In this document: positions 15,865-24,205 of the stretch, piece by piece
Position numbering within the stretch: the stretch's first letter is position 1
How the letters are laid out: each line of letters starts with the position of its first letter
From: an uncultured Gammaproteobacteria bacterium
GTDB taxonomy: Bacteria > Pseudomonadota > Gammaproteobacteria > Pseudomonadales > Pseudohongiellaceae
NCBI GenBank assembly: GCA_913058135.1
Contig: CAJXPR010000013.1
Coordinates: forward strand, 1 to 49,798
Direction: 5' to 3'
Length of the DNA: 49,798 nt
Made by a program: the position numbers and the translations under genes
Notes under the pieces: model-generated
Databases searched by the model: none
Told to the model about the DNA's origin: nothing
Seen by the model: the letters and a program-made list of their open reading frames with translations, nothing else

Positions 15865-16668
15865 TCAATAGTCGAGCACTGTGCGCAGCATCTGCAACGC
15901 CAGCAGGATGACCAGCGCGGCAAACAGTTTTTTTAATGTGGCAACCGGCAGGCTGTGTGCCAGTCGGGCACCCAGCGGCGCCGACAGGAAACTCGCCGCC
16001 GCCATGGCCAGCACCGCCGGCCAATAGACAAATCCCAGCGTATACGCCGGCAGACTGGCCACACCCCAGCCGTTAAGGACATAACCCATTGACCCCGCCA
16101 GCGCGATGGGCAGACCCACCGCGGCTGATGTGCCAATGGCCGTCTGCAGGCGCACATTGCACCACACCAGAAATGGCACGGTCATGGTGCCACCGCCGAT
16201 GGCGACCAGCGCAGAAACCCCACCGATACCGCCGCCCACCAGCGACAGCCCGGTCAGTCCCGGCAATTCACGCGCCGGATCGGGTTTGCGGTTGAGGATC
16301 ATCTGCGCGGCCACGTAGGTCATGAACAGACAGAAAAAGATGGCCAGCGGCTGCGGCGATAACCAGGCAGCCAGAAAAGTTGCCGCGAAGGTGCCAACCA
16401 CAATCCCGGGCGCCAGGCCACGCACGGCCGGCCACAATACCGCGCCGTGACCATGGTGCGCCCGCATACTGGCAATTGATGTGGGCACAATGGCGGCCAT
16501 GGACGTGCCTAGCGCCAGATGTACAACGTACTCCGGAGCAAAACCCTGGGCCACGAACATCACGGTCAGCACCGGCACCATGACCGCGCCGCCGCCGATA
16601 CCGAACAGGCCAGCGAGAAATCCGGTCAAAACACCCAACATCAGGTAACTGATTATCCACATTATCAT
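15865..16668 (-). CDS. TauE/SafE (TSUP) family membrane transporter
   Basis: A 267-residue inner-membrane protein of the TSUP family, with about eight membrane segments. The repeated family motifs are LTGFLAGLFGIGGGAVMVPVL near the N-terminus (about residues 14-34) and GGIGGVSALVAIGGGTMTVPFL in the second half. Family members export sulfite, sulfoacetate or other organosulfur anions, or import related compounds; substrate here is unknown. The first ATG at 16668 is used; a second at 16662 is equally possible and neither has a good ribosome site. It is divergent from phoD across a 184-bp region holding a PHO box oriented toward phoD. Confidence 0.9.
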   Translation of the reverse strand: MIMWIISYLMLGVLTGFLAGLFGIGGGAVMVPVLTVMFVAQGFAPEYVVHLALGTSMAAIVPTSIASMRAHHGHGAVLWPAVRGLAPGIVVGTFAATFLAAWLSPQPLAIFFCLFMTYVAAQMILNRKPDPARELPGLTGLSLVGGGIGGVSALVAIGGGTMTVPFLVWCNVRLQTAIGTSAAVGLPIALAGSMGYVLNGWGVASLPAYTLGFVYWPAVLAMAAASFLSAPLGARLAHSLPVATLKKLFAALVILLALQMLRTVLDY

Positions 16669-16778
16669 GCGTTTATCTCACTTGCGGTTTCGATCCACGA
16701 TCGGCACTATCGAACGGCCGGTCTTCAGCGGCATAAACATCGCATAACTCGCGATTGATGTCGAACGCACCCGTGTGG

Positions 16779-16812
16779 CTGTCACTAATCTGTCGCTTAC
16801 GGGCACTAGCAT
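16779..16812 (+). promoter_or_regulatory. PHO box and promoter of phoD
   Basis: CTGTCACTAATCTGTCGC (16779-16796) matches 14 of 18 positions of the PHO box, two CTGTCAT-type direct repeats 11 bases apart. A -10-like TAGCAT (16807-16812) follows after ten bases, the usual position when PhoB substitutes for a -35 element. It lies 41 bases before the phoD ATG. Phosphate-starvation control by PhoB is therefore likely. Confidence 0.85.
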
Positions 16813-16852
16813 GAGTCGTTATCAACCAGCCTTATGATCGGGGTGTAACCTT

Positions 16853-18472
16853 ATGTCCTCTCCACGCTTTCCGTTTAGCCGCCGTCGTTTCCTGACGGTC
16901 TCTGCCACCATGCTGGGCGCCCTGTCAGTGCGTGGCCTGCCCATCCACGCTGCGGCGGCCGCGCACTTCACGCACGGAGTTGCCAGCGGTGACCCACTGC
17001 AGGACCGTGTCATTCTGTGGACCCGGGTCTTGCCTGGCAGCGGACGCGCGGAAACGGTCAATGTGCAATGGCAAGTGGCCAGCGATCAGGGATTCGATAC
17101 GCTGATTGCCACCGGTGGCACACAGACCGGGCCTGACCGGGACTTCACCGTCAAGATCGACGCGGCCGGACTCGAGGCCGGGCACTCGTATTTTTACCGC
17201 TTTATCGTCGACGGTGTTACCAGTCCGGTGGGACGTACCCGCACATTGCCAGCGGCTGGCGTCGCTCAGGCCCGACTGGCAGTGGTGTCCTGTTCCAACT
17301 ATCCGCAAGGTTACTTCAACGTTTATCGCGAAATTGCGGGCCGCGATTGTGATGCGGTTCTGCACCTGGGCGACTATATTTATGAGTATGCCGAGGGCGG
17401 CTATGCTGACGCCGAGATGCTGGACAAAGGCCGCAACGTACAGCCAGAACATGAAATCGTGTCGCTGGAAGACTACCGCATGCGTTACGGTCTTTACCGC
17501 TCCGATGCCGACCTGCAGGCCGTGCATCAGGCACACCCCTTCGTCTGCGTGTGGGACGACCACGAGATCACCAACAACACCTTCAAAACCGGCGCCCAGA
17601 ATCACAACCCGGACCGCGGTGAAGGCGATTTTGATGTGCGTCGGCACGCGGCCATTCAGGCGTTTTACGAATGGCTGCCCATCCGTGAGCAAAGCAGTAT
17701 TGAAGACGGCATCATTTATCGAAGTTTTGATTTCGGTGATCTGGCCACGCTGATCATGCTGGACACCCGCCTGGTAGCAAGAGACGAGCAACTGACCCAT
17801 GACATGAACATCGATACCTTGCGCCGCGGTCTGGCGGATCCCGCCCGCACGGTAATGGGTGCCTCGCAACATGCCTTCCTGGAGACCGAATTGCGCCGTT
17901 CCAGCGCCGCCGGCATTCCCTGGCAGGTAATCGGCCAGCAGGTCATTATGGGTCGCAAGGAGATCCCGCAGGTTGCTGATGAAGCGTTTGCCGGTGACGT
18001 GCCGGATCGCTACCGCATGCTGCGTGAACGCGGCCAGATGGGCCTGCCGCTGAACCTGGACGCCTGGGACGGCTATCCGGCAGATCGCGAGCGCGTGCTG
18101 GAGCTGTTCCGCCAACACGCCAATAACGCGGTAGTGCTGGCCGGCGATACTCACAGTTCATGGGCGTTTGATCTGCACAACGACAGCGGTGAAGCCGTTG
18201 CGGTGGAGTTTGGCACGCCCAGTGTCTCGTCACCGGGCTTTGAGAATTTCATGCCATTACCGGAACCTGAACTGGTCGCCGCGTTCATGCACAGCAGTCC
18301 CGAGATGCGCTATATGCGCGGCCTGGGCAGAGGCTGGATGGAACTGGACATTACTTCGGAGCGTGTATCGACACAGTTCCTTTACGTATCGACGGTCAAG
18401 GAACAGGACTACCAGCTGGAAACAACGGAGCCGTTGATCGCCCTTGCGGGCGATCACACGATTCGTCAGTAA
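16853..18472 (+). CDS. phoD: Alkaline phosphatase D (PhoD)
   Basis: A 539-residue secreted phosphodiesterase/phosphatase of the PhoD family, exported folded by the Tat system. The signal peptide carries the twin-arginine motif SRRRFLTVSA and ends near IHAAAAA. The N-terminal PhoD domain begins FTHGVASGDP. The metallo-phosphatase core shows VSCSNYPQGYFNVYRE, LHLGDYIYEYAEGG, VWDDHEITNN, and GDTHSSWAFDL, which supply the Fe/Ca ligands in characterised PhoD. It releases phosphate from phosphate esters and diesters such as teichoic or nucleic acid derivatives. PhoB-type control is indicated by the upstream PHO box. The gene is complete and its 3' end overlaps the giant RTX gene tail to tail by seven bases. 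Confidence 0.96.
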   Translation: MSSPRFPFSRRRFLTVSATMLGALSVRGLPIHAAAAAHFTHGVASGDPLQDRVILWTRVLPGSGRAETVNVQWQVASDQGFDTLIATGGTQTGPDRDFTVKIDAAGLEAGHSYFYRFIVDGVTSPVGRTRTLPAAGVAQARLAVVSCSNYPQGYFNVYREIAGRDCDAVLHLGDYIYEYAEGGYADAEMLDKGRNVQPEHEIVSLEDYRMRYGLYRSDADLQAVHQAHPFVCVWDDHEITNNTFKTGAQNHNPDRGEGDFDVRRHAAIQAFYEWLPIREQSSIEDGIIYRSFDFGDLATLIMLDTRLVARDEQLTHDMNIDTLRRGLADPARTVMGASQHAFLETELRRSSAAGIPWQVIGQQVIMGRKEIPQVADEAFAGDVPDRYRMLRERGQMGLPLNLDAWDGYPADRERVLELFRQHANNAVVLAGDTHSSWAFDLHNDSGEAVAVEFGTPSVSSPGFENFMPLPEPELVAAFMHSSPEMRYMRGLGRGWMELDITSERVSTQFLYVSTVKEQDYQLETTEPLIALAGDHTIRQ

Positions 18473-21400
18473 ATACCGGCCAGATCCATTGCCTGCACCT
18501 GCTGCGCTGTCAGCTGGATAACGTGGTCACCCAGATCTACCTGGGTGCCCAGGTCTATCCCTGGCAGGGTGCCGGCAGCACCGAAGTAGTGTCCACCCAC
18601 CTTCAACAATTCGATGTCGATCAGCGTGTCAGTCTCACCACTGAGTTTGCGGGTCAACACCAGCTGTTCGCCACCGTCTTCACGCAGTTGCCGTTGGAGC
18701 CAGAAGTCCTGTAGCCCGCCGGTGAACACCGCCACGTCTGTGCCATCGCCGCCATCAAGCAGATCATTGCCGTCACCACCCACCAGGCGATCATTGCCGG
18801 CCCCGCCGCGCAGAATGTCATTACCACTGCCAGCCGACCAGCCTGCTTCGCTGGTCTGGTAATCTGACACCAGTATCAGGTCGCCGGCCGCGTTGCTCAA
18901 CAATTGCTCTGCCTCTTGTGCCTTCGCCAGCAACAGCATGGCACTGCCCCAACTGCCGCCGGCATTGAGGAAGTTCACGCCCTCGCTGATCAGAGATTCG
19001 CTGGCACTGCCTTTGCCCCAGACTGCCTCAATCAGCAGGGACACTTGCACTTCCAGTGCCTGCGGCAGCGGACCCTGGCTGTCGAAGAAGAAGGTGACTG
19101 CTTCCTGCGCCAGTTCCTCGGCCGTCAGTTCACTGTTGACGAAGGCGTTGAAGTCCATCAACTGTGCCCGGTCACCGGTCGCTGCCTTGTACAAGGTCGC
19201 CACCAGTTCCAGTCGATCCGAGGCCGCATAGCTGAACGCCAGTCGCCCATCACTGTCTCTGGCCGCGACACCGTCGGCCCACCAGGGACCCACATGGGTC
19301 ACGGTGGCTGCATCAGCGGCAATCGCTTCGCTGGCGGTAAACTCACTCACCAGTTCGCCGTCTACCAGCCTGAACTGCCACTGACCGGCGTCACTGGCGC
19401 CGCCCTGCAACACATCGTTGTCGGTGCCACCTTCCAGCGTGTCGTTGCCCGCACCGCCGACCAGCCAGTCGTTACCACTGTCGCCGTACAACCTGTCGGC
19501 ACCGTCACGCGAGCCTACCAGGTCATCACCGGCACCGCCGCGCAATACGTCATCGTCTTCACCAAGCACGATGATCTGGTTTCCGCTGTCGCCACTGACC
19601 ACTTGGGACCCGCTGCCGCCGGTCATGCGCACATCACCGACCACGGCAGCGAACTGCACGTTCTCCAGTTGAATCACCGTGCCGGACGGCAGGCTGCGGG
19701 TATCGATCACCAGCGCTACGGATGGCGTGCCCGGTTGCGCGGGCGCAGCACTGACCAGAATGGGGTTGGCGGGTCCCGTTGTCGTGTTCGCCGGCACCGT
19801 AGGCACCAATGTGCGCACCACCAGATTGTCCGGGTCCGGCAGATCCTGCAGGAAGCCGCCGCCGGCGCCGGTCATCTCATCCCGGTCGCCCTGCTGCTCT
19901 GGTGTATTGGTACGTGAGCGGATCGCCGCAAGCAGGCCGCTGGCGCCACCGGCATTGCCGGCTGAACCGCTTTCCACGCGCATACCGACACCGGTAGGCA
20001 GACCGACTTCCAGAACACGGGTATCACCGTTGGTTACCAGCGGTACATTGGCCAGTTCAGCGTCACCGGTAGCTTCATCGCGGTTCTCGGTCACGATGCC
20101 GATATCAGTCACATTGACTGAGGTGCCGTCAGGCGCCGTGCCAGAAGATTCAGTGACTTCTGCGCCGTCTACAGTTTCGCCGGCCGGCGTTGGCGGCGGA
20201 GGATTCTGAACGGCGGCTGTTGCATCGCTGGTGACAGCTTCCGGCGTGTTGCCTTTATCCGTGTACTGCACCGTGACGGTGACTTTGCCACCCAGCATGT
20301 CATTGGTTAGCGTCAGCTTGTCCGTGGTTTCATCCGCGATGATTTTATCATCGGTTTTCCAGACATAGGCAAACGTGCCCAGACCGTCCACGTCGGTGAG
20401 GGTGTCTGTCACTGCAGTAAGTATTGAACCAACCTGAGCGGAACCAGTTAGGGTCACTTCGCCGGCGGGCGCGTCGTTGACCGCAGTGACCGTGATCGCC
20501 ACAGAATCTGACGCCGCCGAAAATGCCGTTGCGCCGCCATTGGTGCTTGCATCCACCGTGCCGCCAGCGACACCCGCACTTCGGTCCCACGCCAGGAACC
20601 GCAGGACATCGCTGACAGTGCCATTTTTGTTTGCTTCAGGCTGCCAGTACAGACGGCTGTCGGGCGTCAGCAACAGTGCACTACTGGCGCTGACCGCCCC
20701 GACCTGTTGCCAGCTGGTACCGGCATCAGTCGAGTACCACAGCATACCCTCGACGTGGTTAGTCTGGGTAATCGCCATGCCCTGCAATGCGCCGGTATCT
20801 ACGTCCGTTGCACCGGCCAGCAGAGAGGAGACCAGCGAACTGCCAGTAGTGCTCCCATTGACCGGCGCGCCGGTATCCTCAGCAACAACATTCAGCGTGG
20901 GTGATTCCGTCGCATCCAGCACCGGCGCATCATTCTGATTAGTCACCAACACGGTCGTGGACGTCCCGGAGACACTGTGCAGGCCTGATCCGTCCTGAAC
21001 ACGAAACTCGATAGTGCGCTCTGCGGCGCCGGTTGCCGGATTGTTGCTGTCGGAACTGAAGGTGACGCTGCGCAGCGCTGCCTGATAGTTCGCTACGCTG
21101 GCGGTGCCGGTCAGAGTAAGTGTGCCTGTGCCGGCATCATAAGTACCGGCAATACCGTTCTGGTCTGCAAAGCCCAAGTGATCCCCCGAAACACGGTCGG
21201 TAACAATGATCGTGGCACCCGTCATGTCATTAACGCTGTCGCCATCCGTGACCACCAGAGCCGGCGCGATTGTAACCGCTGCATTGTCTTCTGTGTAGGC
21301 CGGGGTACCAGCCCCTACTGCGATCACCGGTCGCTCAGACAAGGTGATGCTGAAGCTTTGTCCCAACAGGGTAGCGCCGTCATCGTCACGGACAGAGAAC

Positions 21401-23952
21401 ACAAAACTGTCTGAGGTGGTGGCACTGCCATCATGAACGTAATGCAACCTGGAGAGATCAATGTCAGCCTGCGTAAAGCTATGCTCCACGACCAGTGCCT
21501 CACCGGCATCCACAAGGTTGTTATTATTCGCATCCACGAACAACGTGCCATTGACCGGCGCAGAGTCTAACGTGTAGGTGACATCTAGACCGTCATCATC
21601 AACATCGCCTTCGTGCAGCATGGCATCCGTGATTTCTGCGATATCACCATTGATCAGTGAAACGCCGGTATTGATATAGCCATCCGCCGGATTACTGCCC
21701 GGTGCATCATTAACAGACGCTATATCAAGTAGACGGGTAGCCGTAGTTGATACCTCGGTGGCATCACTAACTTTGAACGAAATTGTGCGCTGAGCGGTGA
21801 CCGGACGTTCCGAACTGTTCAGGTAGGTTACAGACCGCAATGCACTCTGAAACTCTGCGACAGTGGCGGTACCGCCATTGGAAGTCAGGGTCAACGTGCC
21901 GGCTTCAAAAGATCCGACGATGTTTCCCTGAGTGCTGCCATCATTGCTAAATGCCAGCACATCTTCACCACTCTGATAGTTCGCAGATATGGTCACTTCG
22001 GCCGATGTCAGAGTGTTGCTGTCCACATCAGCTACCGTCAGGCTCGCGTCCACCACCGTTGCCGAGCTGTTCTCGGTGAACGTTGCCGCGGTACCCGTAG
22101 TGCTTACCAGCGGAGCGTCATTCACAGCCGTCACATTCACCGTGATGGCGCCATCGGTCGGGCCGCCGCCATCGGCATCGCGAATACGTGTTGCGATACT
22201 GAAATTCTGATCCCAGTCCGCCGCCGGCGTCAGAGCAACGGCGGCCAGGGCGGCGTTTACATCGGCAACCGACCCGGTCACCATCCAAACCCCAGTATCT
22301 GCATTATAATTGGACGTTGCAGATCCAAACTTGCCACTACTCAAGCTGCCCGCCGCCGGATTACTCAACGTCAACGTGGCGGTAATATTGTCACCAGCGT
22401 CCACGTCGGTCACCACAATATCGTTCAGTGCCATCGCACCCGGATCCTCTGAAAACGATTGTGTTTGTGTCAGATTGGTGGCGGTGGGGGCGTCATTCTC
22501 CGCCGCTACCAACACCGTGGACGATTCGCTGAGCGCGACCGTGTTATTGCTGCCACCATCGTCAGCAGTCTGGGTGATAGTAATCACCCGGCCAGTTTCG
22601 CCAGGCGATTCACTCGTATTACGATAAGTGATGCCTTCGATGAGAGTGTTCATCTGGGCATTGCTGCGCACGATACCGGTGAGTGTCACAGTTGCCGTAG
22701 TACCGCTGACACCAACACTGTAGTTGCCATTACCCACCAGTGCCCCTGTATTGCCGTGGGTGAGAGCAATTGTGGCACCATCAATGGACAATAGTTCATC
22801 AGCGCCGTTGCTTACATTAGTCACGGTCAGCGACAGACCAGTGAAAGTCTGACCAACATCATTAGTATCGGCAGCAGCACCAGAGAACAGGGCGACAGCC
22901 GTACCGTTCTCAGTGAAAGTGGGGTCGGTAGGGGTGGCAGAAAGTGTGGGAGCGGTACTGGGAACAAAAGGGTCGTCAAAGTTCAGATCATCGAGAATCA
23001 GCCCAAGGTTGTCCCCTGAAATCGTAAAACTGGTAATATTGTAAAAATCACTGTTTCCGGAAAGGTCAATATTCTCCGCAGTTTGGTAGAAACTGTTGCT
23101 GGCGTAACTCACAGCACCGCCGGCGTTGCCATCCGGCGTAATTAGTGCATCTGTACCGGCACTGAAATGCATGCTCAAGCCCATCAGGCGAAAGGCACTT
23201 GGGTCTACAGCCTCTATCTTGATACTGGATATGAGTTTCTTGCCTTCCGCGTCAAACCACAGGGCATAATCTTCCGGCCCGGTGAGTGGACCATCATTAC
23301 TGACTCCATTCAAATAAGGTTCATTTGTTCCGGTAATCGTATATCTGATGCCACTCCGATCAAATGTGCTCACAGAACCTGAGGAATAACCAAGATCATC
23401 ATCGTAATTCTCATCAGTGGGAGGCGCCAAAGTGCCCTGGAACTCAGCAAATACCACTGCAGGCAGACTGGCCGTATAATTGGTTGTTCCAACCTGCACT
23501 TCCAATGACCAGTTTCCACCAAATTCCTCGTTGCCGGTAAGATCAACGGAGGCGGCGACGCCCGCCCCCGTCAAGTGCGCCAACTGCCGAACAAACGCCA
23601 TCCCCTTGGCTCCTTGCGCAACTTCACAACCATACAGCAGGATGTCCCCGTCATCCTTGACCGCATTGGCCAGGGCCTGCGCCAGTGCAGGATCATTGCT
23701 CAAACTGTCACTATTGAGCCATGACTCACCCAGCTGCACCGCACCACTCTGCCCATGGCTAAAAATATGAATGGCATCCAGACTGTTGCGCTGTGCGAGC
23801 GCAGCGGTAATCACATCGACGCCGTTCTCACCTCTTTCAATGAAAACGACATCACTACTGGCCGGCACAGCTTCACGCAGCACTGACCAGTCGGCAATTT
23901 TTTTATCAATAACAATCAGGATATTGGATACAGAAGAGATGTGTTCGACCAT
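18466..23952 (-). CDS. Giant RTX protein: DUF4347 + cadherin-like repeats + calcium-binding repeats
   Basis: An 1828-residue acidic, nearly Cys-free protein. The ATG at 23952 has GAGGA six bases upstream. There is no Sec signal; instead the end architecture suggests type I secretion. Residues 1-176 form a DUF4347 domain with HIFSHGQSG (His66) and LLYGCEVAQG (Cys109). Residues about 180-330 are a unique beta-rich segment. Residues about 335-1240 are tandem cadherin/Ig-like repeats joined by NDAP linkers (about 484, 609, 746, 1004, 1157). Two RTX blocks with GGxGxD nonapeptides follow (nucleotides about 19400-19620 and 18700-18830), separated by a helical, DUF4214-like region of about 200 residues. 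It is probably a surface adhesin or secreted Ca2+-dependent protein. No type I exporter gene lies in the window. Confidence 0.88.
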   Translation of the reverse strand: MVEHISSVSNILIVIDKKIADWSVLREAVPASSDVVFIERGENGVDVITAALAQRNSLDAIHIFSHGQSGAVQLGESWLNSDSLSNDPALAQALANAVKDDGDILLYGCEVAQGAKGMAFVRQLAHLTGAGVAASVDLTGNEEFGGNWSLEVQVGTTNYTASLPAVVFAEFQGTLAPPTDENYDDDLGYSSGSVSTFDRSGIRYTITGTNEPYLNGVSNDGPLTGPEDYALWFDAEGKKLISSIKIEAVDPSAFRLMGLSMHFSAGTDALITPDGNAGGAVSYASNSFYQTAENIDLSGNSDFYNITSFTISGDNLGLILDDLNFDDPFVPSTAPTLSATPTDPTFTENGTAVALFSGAAADTNDVGQTFTGLSLTVTNVSNGADELLSIDGATIALTHGNTGALVGNGNYSVGVSGTTATVTLTGIVRSNAQMNTLIEGITYRNTSESPGETGRVITITQTADDGGSNNTVALSESSTVLVAAENDAPTATNLTQTQSFSEDPGAMALNDIVVTDVDAGDNITATLTLSNPAAGSLSSGKFGSATSNYNADTGVWMVTGSVADVNAALAAVALTPAADWDQNFSIATRIRDADGGGPTDGAITVNVTAVNDAPLVSTTGTAATFTENSSATVVDASLTVADVDSNTLTSAEVTISANYQSGEDVLAFSNDGSTQGNIVGSFEAGTLTLTSNGGTATVAEFQSALRSVTYLNSSERPVTAQRTISFKVSDATEVSTTATRLLDIASVNDAPGSNPADGYINTGVSLINGDIAEITDAMLHEGDVDDDGLDVTYTLDSAPVNGTLFVDANNNNLVDAGEALVVEHSFTQADIDLSRLHYVHDGSATTSDSFVFSVRDDDGATLLGQSFSITLSERPVIAVGAGTPAYTEDNAAVTIAPALVVTDGDSVNDMTGATIIVTDRVSGDHLGFADQNGIAGTYDAGTGTLTLTGTASVANYQAALRSVTFSSDSNNPATGAAERTIEFRVQDGSGLHSVSGTSTTVLVTNQNDAPVLDATESPTLNVVAEDTGAPVNGSTTGSSLVSSLLAGATDVDTGALQGMAITQTNHVEGMLWYSTDAGTSWQQVGAVSASSALLLTPDSRLYWQPEANKNGTVSDVLRFLAWDRSAGVAGGTVDASTNGGATAFSAASDSVAITVTAVNDAPAGEVTLTGSAQVGSILTAVTDTLTDVDGLGTFAYVWKTDDKIIADETTDKLTLTNDMLGGKVTVTVQYTDKGNTPEAVTSDATAAVQNPPPPTPAGETVDGAEVTESSGTAPDGTSVNVTDIGIVTENRDEATGDAELANVPLVTNGDTRVLEVGLPTGVGMRVESGSAGNAGGASGLLAAIRSRTNTPEQQGDRDEMTGAGGGFLQDLPDPDNLVVRTLVPTVPANTTTGPANPILVSAAPAQPGTPSVALVIDTRSLPSGTVIQLENVQFAAVVGDVRMTGGSGSQVVSGDSGNQIIVLGEDDDVLRGGAGDDLVGSRDGADRLYGDSGNDWLVGGAGNDTLEGGTDNDVLQGGASDAGQWQFRLVDGELVSEFTASEAIAADAATVTHVGPWWADGVAARDSDGRLAFSYAASDRLELVATLYKAATGDRAQLMDFNAFVNSELTAEELAQEAVTFFFDSQGPLPQALEVQVSLLIEAVWGKGSASESLISEGVNFLNAGGSWGSAMLLLAKAQEAEQLLSNAAGDLILVSDYQTSEAGWSAGSGNDILRGGAGNDRLVGGDGNDLLDGGDGTDVAVFTGGLQDFWLQRQLREDGGEQLVLTRKLSGETDTLIDIELLKVGGHYFGAAGTLPGIDLGTQVDLGDHVIQLTAQQVQAMDLAGIY

Positions 23953-24205
23953 GAGTGATTCCTCGCAAAATGCATACTACTCGCAGGAGTGAAACTAACA
24001 GGGAGGAGAAGTACGAGGCACATCGAAAAGCAAACACGAGGGTGGTTACTACGTCGGCAACTAGATACAACTACAGAGTCCGTCCTGTCCGAATTAGGCG
24101 CAGATTAAACCAGCGCCATGATTACTACAACCATAGATCGGACAAAAAGAGACAAACTTAAGTAAAGTCTATTGTGAATTTTTTATGAGAATTTTTTACA
24201 ACTTT
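23953..24205. other. AT-rich intergenic region upstream of the giant gene
   Basis: This 253-bp region lies between the giant RTX gene and icmF, both on the minus strand. It is much richer in A and T than its surroundings, especially 24150-24205, where two TTTTTTA-type runs occur. It should hold the promoter of the RTX gene and the end of the icmF transcript, but I could not settle on a -35/-10 pair or a clear terminator stem. Confidence 0.5.

Noticed and set aside
16925-18154. 409-codon minus-strand open frame
   Set aside because: Antisense to phoD; no recognisable domain.
18466-23952. Repeated NDAP-linked modules as a DNA tandem repeat or CRISPR-like array
   Set aside because: The repeats are 370-770 bp apart, diverged in DNA, and lie in one open frame; they are protein domains.
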